A stretch of 64,000 nt of DNA from Streptomyces coffeae (lineage in GTDB: Bacteria > Actinomycetota > Actinomycetes > Streptomycetales > Streptomycetaceae), in the NCBI RefSeq assembly GCF_016741875.1, contig NZ_JAERRF010000001.1, positions 310,001 through 374,000 of the forward strand, written 5' to 3'. A program made the translations under genes and the position numbers. Of this stretch, positions 34,566 to 43,430 are shown one piece after another (position 1 is the stretch's first letter; the number at the start of each line of letters is the position of its first letter). The notes below the pieces were generated by a model. It saw nothing but the letters and a program-made list of their open reading frames with translations, was not told where the DNA came from and made no database searches.

Positions 34566-35711
34566 ATGACCACCAACACGGCCCACCACACCCCCACCGA
34601 CACCCCCGAACGCGCCGATCTCCGCGCCGCCGTCGCCGCCCTCGGCCAGAGCCACAGCGGCGACATCGACGAGCTGTGGAAGGAGGCCGGAAAGCTGGGG
34701 TATCTCGGGGTCAACCTCCCCGAGGAGTACGGCGGCGGAGGCGGCGGCATAGCCGAACTGTCCATCGTGCTCGAGGAGTTGGGTGCGGCGGGCTGCCCGT
34801 TGCTCCTGCTCGTCGTCTCGCCCGCCATCTGCGGCACGGTCATCGCCCGCTTCGGCACCGAGGAGCAGAAGCGCCGCTGGCTGCCCGGGCTGGCCGACGG
34901 CAGCGTACGGATGGCGTTCGGGATCACCGAGCCCGACGCGGGGTCGAACTCGCACCGGATCACCACCACCGCCCGCCGCGACGGCGACGACTGGGTGCTC
35001 ACCGGCCGCAAGGTGTTCATCACGGGAGTGGACACCGCCGACGCCACCCTCATCGTGGGCCGGACCGAGGACGCGCGGACCGGCAAGCTCAAGCCGTGTT
35101 TGTTCATCGTCCCTCGTGAGACCCCCGGTTTCGAGTACCACCACATCCCGATGGAACTGGCCGCGGACGAGCGGCAGTTCGAGCTGGTGCTGGATGACGT
35201 ACGGCTGCCCGCGGACGCGCTGGTGGGGGACGAGGACGCGGGGCTGCTCCAGCTGTTCGCGGGGCTGAACCCGGAGCGGATCATGACGGCGGCGTTCGCG
35301 CTGGGGATGGGCCGCTTCGCGCTGGCGAAGGCGGTGGACTACGCCCGTACCCGTCAGGTGTGGAAGGAGCCGATCGGCGCGCATCAGGCCATCGCGCATC
35401 CGCTGGCGCAGGCCCATATCGAGCTGGAGCTCGCGCGGCTGATGACGGCGAAGGCGGCGTATCTGTACGACAGCGGTGACGACGCGGGCGCGGGGGAGGC
35501 GGCGAACATGGCGAAGTACGCGGCCGCCGAGGCCGCGGTGAAGGCGGTGGACCAGTCGGTGCACACGCTGGGCGGCAACGGGCTGAGCACGGAGTACGGG
35601 CTGGCGCGGCTGATCACGGCGGCGCGGGTGGCGAGGATCGCTCCGGTGAGCCGGGAGATGATCCTCAACTTCGTCTCGCACCAGACGCTGGGACTGCCGA
35701 AGTCGTACTGA
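34566..35711 (+). CDS. Acyl-CoA dehydrogenase (AtuD/citronellyl-CoA-like)
   Basis: A 381-aa flavoprotein. FGITEPDAGSNSHRITTTA and WVLTGRKVFITGVDTAD are the FAD/substrate motifs of the middle domain, DYARTRQVWKEPIGAHQAIAH is the C-terminal four-helix signature, and VHTLGGNGLSTEYGLARLI holds the active-site Gly-rich loop. The likely reaction is alpha,beta-desaturation of a branched acyl-CoA such as citronellyl-CoA, feeding the carboxylase. ATG at 34566 is preceded by cgaggagccgcac. Third codon positions here are G-biased, unlike the start of the operon. Confidence 0.88.
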   Translation: MTTNTAHHTPTDTPERADLRAAVAALGQSHSGDIDELWKEAGKLGYLGVNLPEEYGGGGGGIAELSIVLEELGAAGCPLLLLVVSPAICGTVIARFGTEEQKRRWLPGLADGSVRMAFGITEPDAGSNSHRITTTARRDGDDWVLTGRKVFITGVDTADATLIVGRTEDARTGKLKPCLFIVPRETPGFEYHHIPMELAADERQFELVLDDVRLPADALVGDEDAGLLQLFAGLNPERIMTAAFALGMGRFALAKAVDYARTRQVWKEPIGAHQAIAHPLAQAHIELELARLMTAKAAYLYDSGDDAGAGEAANMAKYAAAEAAVKAVDQSVHTLGGNGLSTEYGLARLITAARVARIAPVSREMILNFVSHQTLGLPKSY

Positions 35712-35787
35712 TGACGTACAACACGCGCAGCAGGGACGAGAGTTGGGCAGGACCCACGGGAAGGTAATCGGATTCGAGGGGAACGCC

Positions 35788-37371
35788 ATGGTGCTGCACA
35801 GCGACTATCCCGATCTCCCGCCCGTCGATCTGCCCATTCACGAGGCCGTGCTGGCCCGTGCGGCGGATGAGTTCGGTGAGCGGACCGCGCTGGTGGACGG
35901 GGTGACGGGGGCGAGCATGAGCTATGCCGCGCTCGATCACTCCTCACGGAGGATCGCCGCCGCGCTGGCCGAGACCGGAGTGGGCAAGGGCGAGATGGTG
36001 GCGTTGCACAGCCCCAACTCGATCATGTACCCGGCGGCGTTCTACGGCGTGACGCGCACCGGCGCGGCCGTCACCACGGTGCATACGCTGGCGACGGCGG
36101 AGGATTTCGCCAAGCAGCTGAGGGACGCGGAGGCACGGTGGATCATCACCGTGTCGCCGCTGCTCGGAGTGGCCCGCCAGGCCGCGGAGCGGGCCGGTGG
36201 GGTGCGCGAGATCTTTGTGTGCGACGAGGCGAGCGGGCACCGTTCGCTGCGGGAGATGCTCGCGTGCACCGCGCCGGAGCCGGTGGTGGAGATCGACCCG
36301 GTGGAGGACGTGGCGGTGCTGCCGTACTCGTCGGGGACGACGGGCACCCCGAAGGGGGTGATGCTGACCCACCGGAACGTGGCGACCAATCTGGCGCAGG
36401 TGGAGAAGATGGTGCCGACGCTGCCGGACGAACGGGTGCTGGCGGTGATGCCGTTCTTCCACAGCTATGGACTGACGGCGCTGATGAACGCGCCGCTGCG
36501 CAACGGCAGCACGGTGATCGTGCTGCCGCGGTTCGATCTGGAGCAGTTCCTCACGGCGATCGAGAAGCACCGGGCGCAGGCGGTGTACGTGGCGCCGCCG
36601 ATCGTGCTGGCGCTGGCGAAGCATCCGGCGGTGGAGGGCCACGATCTGTCGTCGGTGCGGTTCGTGCTGAGCGCGGCGGCGCCGCTGGACGCGCGGCTGG
36701 CGCAGGCGTGCGCCGAGCGGCTGGGGGTGCCGCCGCTGCTCCAGGCGTTCGGGATGACGGAGCTGTCCCCGGGTTCGCATCTGGTGCCCCGGGGCGCGGA
36801 GAACGTACCGCCGGGGACGGTGGGCAGGCTGCTGCCGAGCACCCGGATGCGCATCGTGGACCCGGAGTCGGGACGGGATGTGGCGGTGGGGGTGGACGGG
36901 GAGATCCTCATCCAGGGCCCACAGGCGATGAAGGGCTATCTGGGCAGGCCCGAGGAGACCCACGCGATGATCGACGCGGAGGGCTGGCTGCGCACCGGGG
37001 ACGTCGGACATGTGGATGCCGACGGCTGGCTGTATGTGGTGGACCGGGTCAAGGAACTGATCAAGTACAAGGGTTACCAGGTCGCGCCCGCCGATCTGGA
37101 GGCTGTGCTGCTCACCCACGACGACGTCGCCGACGCGGCCGTCATCGGGGTGGCCGACGATGCGGGCAATGAGCTGCCCAAGGCGTATGTGGTGCGGGTG
37201 CCCGGAGCCCGCGTCTCGGGCGACGACCTCATCCGTTACGTTGCCGAACAGGTGGCCCCGTACAAGAAGGTGCGCAGCGTGGAGTTCACGGACACCGTGC
37301 CGCGCTCCGCCACCGGCAAGATCCTCAGGCGCGAGCTGCGCGCCAGGGAAAGGAGTTCGACCGCGACATGA
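35788..37371 (+). CDS. 4-coumarate/cinnamate-CoA ligase family enzyme
   Basis: A 527-aa adenylate-forming ligase: P-loop YSSGTTGTPKGVMLTHRN (about residue 185), QAFGMTELSPGSH (A5 motif), WLRTGDVGHVDADGWLYVVDR and PRSATGKILRRELR with the catalytic C-terminal Lys. It activates an aryl- or terpenoid acid as its CoA thioester. From memory the S. coelicolor orthologue at this position (SCO4383) was shown to be a cinnamate/4-coumarate:CoA ligase; in this operon it could activate the acid entering the carboxylase route. ATG at 35788 follows gaggggaacgcc. It overlaps the hydratase gene by four bases. Confidence 0.9.
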   Translation: MVLHSDYPDLPPVDLPIHEAVLARAADEFGERTALVDGVTGASMSYAALDHSSRRIAAALAETGVGKGEMVALHSPNSIMYPAAFYGVTRTGAAVTTVHTLATAEDFAKQLRDAEARWIITVSPLLGVARQAAERAGGVREIFVCDEASGHRSLREMLACTAPEPVVEIDPVEDVAVLPYSSGTTGTPKGVMLTHRNVATNLAQVEKMVPTLPDERVLAVMPFFHSYGLTALMNAPLRNGSTVIVLPRFDLEQFLTAIEKHRAQAVYVAPPIVLALAKHPAVEGHDLSSVRFVLSAAAPLDARLAQACAERLGVPPLLQAFGMTELSPGSHLVPRGAENVPPGTVGRLLPSTRMRIVDPESGRDVAVGVDGEILIQGPQAMKGYLGRPEETHAMIDAEGWLRTGDVGHVDADGWLYVVDRVKELIKYKGYQVAPADLEAVLLTHDDVADAAVIGVADDAGNELPKAYVVRVPGARVSGDDLIRYVAEQVAPYKKVRSVEFTDTVPRSATGKILRRELRARERSSTAT

Positions 37372-38201
37372 CCGACGCGCCTCCGCCGCTGGTACGGCGT
37401 ACCGACGCCCGCGGCATCACCACGCTGACCCTCGACTCCCCGCACAACCGCAACGCGCTCTCGGCCCGGCTGGTGGCCGAGTTGCACGAGGCGCTGGCGG
37501 CGGCCGGACGGGACGGGGACACCCGGGCCGTGCTGCTCACCCACACTGGCAATACGTTCTGCGCGGGCGCGGATCTGAAGGAGCCGCCGGCCACCACCGG
37601 CACGCTCGGCCTGGTGGCGCTGCTGCGGTCGATCGTGGAGCTGCCCAAGCCGGTGGTGGCCCGGGTCGCGGGGCATGTGCGGGCCGGGGGTCTGGGGCTG
37701 CTGGGGGCGTGCGACATCTCGGCGGCGGGCGCGGGGTCCAGCTTCGCCTTCACGGAGGCGCGGCTGGGCCTGGCCCCGGCGGTGATCTCGCTGCCGCTGC
37801 TGCCCCGGGTGGACGCCCGCGCGGCGTCCCGCTACTACCTGACCGGGGAGAAGTTCGACGCGGCCGAGGCGGCCCGGATCGGGCTGGTGACGCTGGCGGA
37901 CCCGGCCGGCGACCCGGACGCGCTGCTCGCGCCGGTGCTGGAGGGCCTGCGCCGGGGCTCCCCGCAGGGGCTCGCGGAGTCCAAGCGGCTGGTGACGGCG
38001 GAGGTGCTGCGGACGTTCGACCGGGATGCCGAGTCGCTGGCGGAGCTGTCGGCGCGGCTGTTCGGCTCGGCGGAGGCGCGGGAGGGGATGACGGCGTTCC
38101 TGGAGCGCCGGGATCCGGCGTGGGTGCCGGGCACGGCGGACGAGGCCGGGGCGGGCGCGGCCGGGGCGGCGGGCGCCGCGGCGGCGGAGGCCGGGCGGTG
38201 A
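37368..38201 (+). CDS. Enoyl-CoA hydratase/isomerase family protein
   Basis: A 277-aa crotonase-fold enzyme. TGNTFCAGADLKEPP holds the first oxyanion-hole peptide and AGHVRAGGLGLLGACDIS the second; the usual catalytic Glu positions are not obvious, so the exact reaction is open. In the terpenoid pathway it would be an isohexenylglutaconyl-CoA-hydratase-like step, in the cinnamate route a phenylpropenoyl-CoA hydratase. The tail is Ala/Gly/Glu-rich low complexity. It overlaps both neighbours by four bases. Confidence 0.85.
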   Translation: MTDAPPPLVRRTDARGITTLTLDSPHNRNALSARLVAELHEALAAAGRDGDTRAVLLTHTGNTFCAGADLKEPPATTGTLGLVALLRSIVELPKPVVARVAGHVRAGGLGLLGACDISAAGAGSSFAFTEARLGLAPAVISLPLLPRVDARAASRYYLTGEKFDAAEAARIGLVTLADPAGDPDALLAPVLEGLRRGSPQGLAESKRLVTAEVLRTFDRDAESLAELSARLFGSAEAREGMTAFLERRDPAWVPGTADEAGAGAAGAAGAAAAEAGR

Positions 38202-38848
38202 CGCGGGCTACCGGCCCCCGTACCGTGCTGCGCGACCCCAAGCAGGACCGCAGCCGCGCCACCCGGCAGCGGCTGCTGGAAGCCGCGGTGGCCTGTCTCG
38301 CCGAGTACGGCTGGGCCGGGTCCACGGTGTCGGTGGTGGCCGAGCGGGCCGGGGTCTCCCGCGGCGCGGCCCAGCACCACTTCCCGACCCGGGAGGACCT
38401 GTTCACGGCCGCCGTGGAGCATGTCGCCGAGGAGCGCTCGGCCGAGCTGCGGGCCCTCCCCACTCCGCGGGGGGAGGGCCGTAACCGGGCGGTGGTGCGG
38501 GCGATCGTCGGCCTCTACACCGGCCCGCTGTTCCGGGCCGCCCTCCAGCTGTGGGTGGCGGCCGCCAACGAGGAGCAGCTCGGCACCCGGGTGACCGCGC
38601 TGGAGGCGCGGATCGGCCGGGAGACGCACCGGATGGCGGTGGAGTTGCTGGGCGCCGACGAGTCCGTGCCAGGGGTGCGGGAGACCGTGCAAGGGCTGCT
38701 GGACATGGCCCGCGGTCTGGGCCTGGCCAATCTGCTCAGAGACGACGGCGCGCGCCGGGAGCGGGTCGTCGCCCAGTGGGCGGACATCCTGGACGGGGTG
38801 CTGAGCGGCCCCTTGGAAGACGGGCCCTACCGCGAGATGTCCCCGTAG
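38198..38848 (+). CDS. TetR family regulator
   Basis: A 216-aa repressor-type protein. RQRLLEAAVACLAEYGWAGSTVSVVAERAGVSRGAAQHHF is the N-terminal HTH; the helical ligand domain follows. It is the last gene of the operon that begins at 28183 and overlaps the hydratase stop (GTGA), so it probably senses an acyl-CoA intermediate and controls the operon. Its 3' end overlaps the convergent citrate synthase gene by 22 bp, so both transcripts share an antisense end. Confidence 0.87.
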   Translation: MTRATGPRTVLRDPKQDRSRATRQRLLEAAVACLAEYGWAGSTVSVVAERAGVSRGAAQHHFPTREDLFTAAVEHVAEERSAELRALPTPRGEGRNRAVVRAIVGLYTGPLFRAALQLWVAAANEEQLGTRVTALEARIGRETHRMAVELLGADESVPGVRETVQGLLDMARGLGLANLLRDDGARRERVVAQWADILDGVLSGPLEDGPYREMSP

Positions 38849-39927
38849 CCCTCGATGTCGTGCGGGCTGCGGGAGCCCGGTCCGGTGTAGCGGGCGGAGG
38901 GCCGGACCAGCCGTCCGGTCCGCTTCTGCTCCAGGATGTGCGCGCTCCACCCGGCGGTGCGGGCGCAGGTGAACATCGACGTGAACATGTGCGCCGGGAC
39001 CTCGGCGAAGTCCAGCACGATGGCCGCCCAGAACTCCACGTTGGTGGCGAGCACCCGGTCCGGGCGGCGATTGTGCAGCTCGTCCAGGGCGGCCCGCTCC
39101 AGGGCCTCGGCGACCTCGAACCGCGGTGCGCCCAGCTCCTTGGCGGTGCGCCGCAGCACCCGCGCCCGCGGGTCCTCGGCGCGGTAGACGCGGTGGCCGA
39201 AGCCCATCAGCCGCTCGCCCCGGTCCAGGGCCTGGCGGACGTACGCCCCGGCGTCCCCGGTGCGCTCGATCTCCTCGATCATGCCCAGCACCCGGGAGGG
39301 CGCGCCGCCGTGCAGCGGGCCGGACATGGCGCCGACCGCGCCGGAGAGCGCGGCGGCGACATCGGCGCCGGTGGAGGCGATGACCCGGGCGGCGAAGGTG
39401 GAGGCGTTCATGCCGTGCTCGGCCGCGGAGGTCCAGTAGGCGTCGACGGCGGCGACGTGCTTGGGGTCGGGCTCACCGCGCCAGCGCCGCATGAACCGCT
39501 CGACGATGGTCTCCGCCTTGTCGATCTCGCGCTGCGGCACCATCGGCCGCCCCTGGCCGCGGGCCGACTGCGCCACGTACGACAGGGCCATCACGGCGGC
39601 GCGCGCGAGGTCCTCGCGGGCCTGCTCCTCGTCGATGTCCAGCAGCGGTTTCAGACCCCAGACCGGCGCGAGCATGGCCAGCGCGGACTGCACGTCGACC
39701 CGGACGTCCCCGGAGTGCACGGGGATGGGGAAGGGCTCCGCGGCGGGCAGGCCGGGGTTGAACGCGCCGTCGACCAGCAGACCCCAGACGTTGCCGAAGG
39801 ACACATGGCCCACGAGGTCCTCGATGTCGACGCCTCGGTAACGGAGCGCGCCGCCCTCCTTGTCGGGTTCGGCGATCTCCGTCTCGAACGCGACGACTCC
39901 CTCGAGTCCGGGTACGAAATCGGACAT
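38827..39927 (-). CDS. Citrate synthase-like protein (short actinobacterial type)
   Basis: A 366-aa type I citrate synthase fold. The substrate His residues are visible in [15 protein letters not shown] and MGFGHRVYR, and the catalytic Asp near [16 protein letters not shown]. Length fits the short 2-methylcitrate/citrate synthase form. In Streptomyces this locus (SCO4388 by memory) is a second, secondary citrate synthase next to pdxH. Substrate (acetyl- versus propionyl-CoA) cannot be decided. It is divergent from pdxH. Confidence 0.85.
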   Translation of the reverse strand: MSDFVPGLEGVVAFETEIAEPDKEGGALRYRGVDIEDLVGHVSFGNVWGLLVDGAFNPGLPAAEPFPIPVHSGDVRVDVQSALAMLAPVWGLKPLLDIDEEQAREDLARAAVMALSYVAQSARGQGRPMVPQREIDKAETIVERFMRRWRGEPDPKHVAAVDAYWTSAAEHGMNASTFAARVIASTGADVAAALSGAVGAMSGPLHGGAPSRVLGMIEEIERTGDAGAYVRQALDRGERLMGFGHRVYRAEDPRARVLRRTAKELGAPRFEVAEALERAALDELHNRRPDRVLATNVEFWAAIVLDFAEVPAHMFTSMFTCARTAGWSAHILEQKRTGRLVRPSARYTGPGSRSPHDIEGYGDISR

Positions 39928-40267
39928 CAGGCGGCTCCTCGTGATGTGGTCGGCGCCGGCGCCGGGACGGTTCCACGGCCGCGTCGACGCGGCTCGCGGT
40001 CCGTACCGGCTATCCGGTGGTGTGCCCCGTGCGGCTGGTGGTCACCCAGCCGTGCCTGAAGATGGTGTGGCACCAGACTCTGACAGGCGCATGGTCAGCC
40101 ACAGTCTGATGGCTACGCTACCCATGGGGAAGCGTGAGAAGCGGCACACCCGCCGTCCCCCGGAGAGAGGGTTACCGGTCCCCGCGATGGGGGAGAGTGC
40201 TCGCGATGGGCTCGCGATGGTGGGGAAGTCCTCGCTCTTTCGGGGTACCCCCTGCGGCGGACCGGTG
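39928..40267. promoter_or_regulatory. Divergent citrate synthase/pdxH promoter region with nested inverted repeat
   Basis: A nested dyad lies at 40075-40107: agact/agtct outer arms (40075-40079, 40103-40107) and ctgac/gtcag inner arms (40080-40084, 40094-40098). A tacgct -10-like hexamer follows. It may bind a shared regulator. No gene is seen; the open frames are shadows. Confidence 0.4.
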
Positions 40268-41020
40268 ATGTTGCAAGATATGCGGGTGCCTCACGTTGAC
40301 CCGGAGCCGTCAGTTTCCGCCGCGTCCGCTGCCGCTGCGTCTGCCCGTATGTCTGCGTCTGCCCGTATGTACGACCCGGCCGCCATGCGCGAGCACTACC
40401 GCGCGGAGGGCCTCGCCGAGGCCGATCTCGCGGGCGATCCGTACGAGCAGTTCACCCGCTGGTTCGAGCAGGCCGTGGCAAGCGGGCTCTTCGAGCCCAA
40501 CGCGATGGTCGTCGCCACCGCGGACGCGACCGGCCGTCCCAGTTCCCGCACGGTGCTGATGAAGAGCTTCGACGAGCGCGGCTTCGTCTTCTACACCAAC
40601 TACGGCTCGCGCAAGGGCCGGGAGTTGACCGAGAACCCGCAGGTCTCGCTGCTCTTCCCCTGGCATCCGATCGCCCGGCAGGTGATCGTCCTGGGCACCG
40701 CCCAGCGCACCGGGCGGGACGAGACGGCGGCCTACTTCCGGACCCGCCCGCACGGTTCACAGCTGGGGGCGTGGGCCAGCGCCCAGTCCTCGGTGGTCGG
40801 CTCCCGCGCCGAGCTGGACCGCTCCTACGCGGAGCTGGCGGACCGCTATCCGCCGGGTGAGCAGGTGCCGGTGCCGCCGGAGTGGGGCGGCTTCCGGGTG
40901 GTGCCGGAGACGGTGGAGTTCTGGCAGGGGCGCGAGAACCGGCTGCACGACCGGCTGCGGTATGTGTGGGTGCCGTCGGCCGAGGGCGAGCAGTGGAAGG
41001 TGGAACGGCTGAGCCCCTGA
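40268..41020 (+). CDS. pdxH: Pyridoxamine 5'-phosphate oxidase
   Basis: An FMN enzyme of the vitamin B6 pathway that oxidises PNP/PMP to [44 protein letters not shown] (FMN and substrate residues), [32 protein letters not shown] and a C-terminal [15 protein letters not shown] are all conserved. The start is uncertain: ATG 40268 gives 250 aa, but the first about 35 residues are Ala/Ser-rich and unlike the family, and ATG 40367 (218 aa) fits the usual length. The N-terminal stretch contains a small DNA duplication (ctgcccgtatgtctg). Confidence 0.9.
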   Translation: MLQDMRVPHVDPEPSVSAASAAAASARMSASARMYDPAAMREHYRAEGLAEADLAGDPYEQFTRWFEQAVASGLFEPNAMVVATADATGRPSSRTVLMKSFDERGFVFYTNYGSRKGRELTENPQVSLLFPWHPIARQVIVLGTAQRTGRDETAAYFRTRPHGSQLGAWASAQSSVVGSRAELDRSYAELADRYPPGEQVPVPPEWGGFRVVPETVEFWQGRENRLHDRLRYVWVPSAEGEQWKVERLSP

Positions 41021-41023
41021 GGG

Positions 41024-41160
41024 GCTCCAGGGGCGCGGGGCTGTGTCGATGTGCGGCTCCGCCGCGTGGGCGCGATCAGCCACGACGTAGCCGCCGGCGA
41101 GGGCGCAGCCGCAGGGCCGGTACCTCGCGGCGTGTCCTGCGGAGCGGATACGCGGCGGGG
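41024..41160 (+). repeat. Dispersed repeat family 2, copy D1
   Basis: Begins aggggcgcggggctgtgtcgatg and includes tgcggctccgccgcgtggg, cagccacgacgtagccg and gtacctcgcggcgtgtcctgcgg. The same words recur at 41167-41262 and, reversed, at 60003-60137. It sits directly after the pdxH stop. Confidence 0.75.
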
Positions 41161-41166
41161 TGCCCC

Positions 41167-41262
41167 GTAGGGGCGCGGGGAACTGCGCGACCAGCCACGA
41201 CGTGGCCGCAGACGCATGACGGCACCTCGCGGCACGTCTCGCGGAGCGCAGACGCAGACGAC
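41167..41262 (+). repeat. Dispersed repeat family 2, copy D2
   Basis: Shorter tandem copy: gtaggggcgcggggaactg, cgaccagccacgacgtgg, cggcacctcgcggcacg. A gcccc-gta-ggggc hairpin (41162-41174) overlaps its start. Repeats of this kind are widespread after genes in Streptomyces genomes. Confidence 0.75.
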
Positions 41263-41627
41263 CCGCGGGTCGTCTCCTCGTGCCGTATGGCACCAGAAGG
41301 CCGGTCGGACGTACCGGCAACCCGCGGGTCGGGTGACTGCTTGGGATTGGGCCGGCTGCGCACATGATTCGTGCGCCAGTCCGGCGATGCGCAGAGCGCG
41401 ACGACGGACCGCTAGCCCGCAGCCACCTCACGCGTCCGGATTTCATACATCTGCCGAACCACCTCCCTTCTCGTGTACTCCACACCCTAAAAACCCTCCC
41501 GTGCCACACACAAGCGAATTTCTGGGAGGCAACGATTTGGTGGAATGTGGTGTGGCGCGCGTCACGTTCGAGTTCAATATCCCGACGTGCACCACCACAG
41601 CCAGCCACGTCCAGCAGGGGGTGTCCG
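41263..41627. other. Leader region of the PAS sensor gene, no gene seen
   Basis: The frame of the PAS gene stays open upstream to 41364, but its translation has no family character. The stretch 41440-41590 is moderately AT-rich and probably contains the promoter. The ribosome site cagggggtgtccg precedes GTG 41628. Confidence 0.5.
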
Positions 41628-43157
41628 GTGACCGCTTCACCACGATCCGAACCTGCGCGTCCAGCCCGTTCCGCGCGTTCCGCGCGGTCCGTGCCCGCGC
41701 AGTCCGCGGCCCCTGGGCCCGCCCCCGACCGGCCCGACCGGGAGGCCCGGGACGACTCCGATCTGCTCGCCGCGCTGCTCGACGGCATGGACGCGGCGCT
41801 GTGCGCGTTCGACGCCGACGGCATCGTGACGCACTGGAACCGCGAGGCCGAGCGCGTCCTCGGCTGGACGGCGGCCGAGGCCGTCGGCCGCAAGGGGCTC
41901 GCGGGGTGGGCGGCCCGTGAGGCGGACGCGGACGAGGTCCAGCGGCGGCTGATGGCGGTGCTGGACACCGGAGCCCGCCAGGTCCATGAATTCGCACTGG
42001 TGACGAAGGACGGCGGCCGGGTTCTGGTGCGCACCCAGTCCTCGCCGGTGTCCGGCGAGGACGGCCGTCCCAGCGGGGTGTACTGCGCCTTCAGCGAGGT
42101 TCACTCGCAGATCGATCTGGAACGGTCGATCGCGCTGAGCGAGGCGCTGCTCGAGGACGCCTCGTGGAATGTGGTCCTCGTCGACGCCGATCTGCGGGTG
42201 GCCGTGGTGAACGGCAACGCGGCGCGCGCCCTGCGCACCGGGCGCAAGGCCGTGCTCGGCCGTCCGCTGGGGGATCTTCTCGACCAGGGCGTGGAGGAGG
42301 TCGAGAGCGCCCTCCAGCACGTCCTGGCCGAGGGCGCCCCGCCCGCGCCCACCGAGCTGTGGGTGACGCTGCGCGAGGCGGACGAGGACCTGGAGATGGC
42401 GGACGCCATCCGCTACGAGGACCTCGAGGAGGGCGAGGCCGTGGTGCGGGCGGTCGGCCCCGGGGCTCCCGGGGCCGCCTCGCTGCGGCGCTGCTGGCGC
42501 AGCGGCTTCATGCGGCTGGCTTCGCCGCTCACCGAGGAACCGGTGCCGCTCGGGGTGGCCTGGATCTTCCAGGACGTGACGGACGTGAAGGCGCACGAGC
42601 AGGAGAGCGCCCGGATGCGCTTCCGGAGCAGCCAGTTGCACCGGGCGGCGCGGGCCGCGGCCGAGTGCGAGGACCCGATGGAGGCGGCCACGGTCCACCT
42701 GGACTTCGCGCTGGCGGGGTTCGCGGACCATGCGCTGGTCGATCTGGTCCGGATGCCCTTGGAAGGTGACGGCGTTCGGCTGGTGCGGGTTGTCGCGACG
42801 CCGTGCGACAGCCCGGGGCTGTGTCCGCCGACGGTTCCGGGCGGGATCCCGGTGGCGTACCCGGAGGGGCATCCGGCGCTCCAGGCGGTGGAGCGGTGCG
42901 GCGCGGTACGGACCAGTGCGTCCCGGACGGACGAGGTGGCGCTGGCGCAGTGGACGGCGGCCCGCAAATGGCCGGACGGGACTGTGCACGGGCTCTGCGC
43001 GGTGCTGCGCAGCCGGGGCCGCACGCTGGGGGTGGCCACGTTTCTGCGCGGGCCGACGCGTCGGGCGTTCGACCGTACGGATGCGGTGTACGCGGAAGAT
43101 GTGGCGGCGCGGGTGGCGGCGGCGGTGGACCTCGCCGGTCGGGCGGGCGGCTGCTGA
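41628..43157 (+). CDS. PAS-domain sensor protein with GAF-like C-terminus
   Basis: A 509-aa soluble protein. After a Ser/Arg/Pro-rich 35-residue start, PAS1 reads LLDGMDAALCAFDADGIVTHWN and RVLGWTAAEAVGRKG; PAS2 reads LEDASWNVVLVDADLRVAVVNG and KAVLGRPLGDLL. A linker QDVTDVKAHEQESARMRFRS follows, then a GAF-like domain (ALVDLVRMPLEGDGVRLVRVVA...GLCAVLRSRGRTLGVATFL). No kinase, phosphatase or GGDEF output domain is present, so it is a stand-alone sensor or partner. The start is GTG 41628 by ribosome site. Confidence 0.78.
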   Translation: MTASPRSEPARPARSARSARSVPAQSAAPGPAPDRPDREARDDSDLLAALLDGMDAALCAFDADGIVTHWNREAERVLGWTAAEAVGRKGLAGWAAREADADEVQRRLMAVLDTGARQVHEFALVTKDGGRVLVRTQSSPVSGEDGRPSGVYCAFSEVHSQIDLERSIALSEALLEDASWNVVLVDADLRVAVVNGNAARALRTGRKAVLGRPLGDLLDQGVEEVESALQHVLAEGAPPAPTELWVTLREADEDLEMADAIRYEDLEEGEAVVRAVGPGAPGAASLRRCWRSGFMRLASPLTEEPVPLGVAWIFQDVTDVKAHEQESARMRFRSSQLHRAARAAAECEDPMEAATVHLDFALAGFADHALVDLVRMPLEGDGVRLVRVVATPCDSPGLCPPTVPGGIPVAYPEGHPALQAVERCGAVRTSASRTDEVALAQWTAARKWPDGTVHGLCAVLRSRGRTLGVATFLRGPTRRAFDRTDAVYAEDVAARVAAAVDLAGRAGGC

Positions 43158-43195
43158 TGGTGTGGGTGCGGGTGCGCCCGGGGTGCGCTGGCGGG

Positions 43196-43400
43196 TGCGG
43201 GGCCGGGGCCTCCGGGGTGGGGCCTGGACCGTCTATTTAGGCGCCGGTGCCCGGAGAAGCTGGGTGGGCCGGGAATTGGCGCCACAAATACGCCCCTGGC
43301 CTTCGGCATGGGGGACCCCGAGTGTCCAGGCCCCCCACCCCTGCGACGCCGTCCCCTCCCGTTTCGTCGGCGGCTGCCCCCCGGTGGGGGGGGGGTTCCT
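43196..43400 (+). repeat. Dispersed repeat family 1, copy C
   Basis: Intergenic copy between convergent genes. ggggtggggcctggac (43215-43228 region) pairs with gtccagg...ccccacccc (43324-43341), ggcgcc boxes lie at 43240-43245 and 43279-43284, and a small extra hairpin (cccctggccttcggcatgg region, 43292-43320) is inserted in the right arm. The unit continues into gtttcgtcggcggctgccc (43361-43379), which is repeated at 43411-43429. Confidence 0.82.
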
Positions 43401-43430
43401 GCCATCTGTGTTTCGTCGGCGGCTGCCCGT

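Noticed and set aside
41364..41627. 88-residue N-terminal extension of the PAS protein
   Set aside because: The extension has no family character, crosses an AT-rich promoter-like stretch, and a good ribosome site supports GTG 41628.
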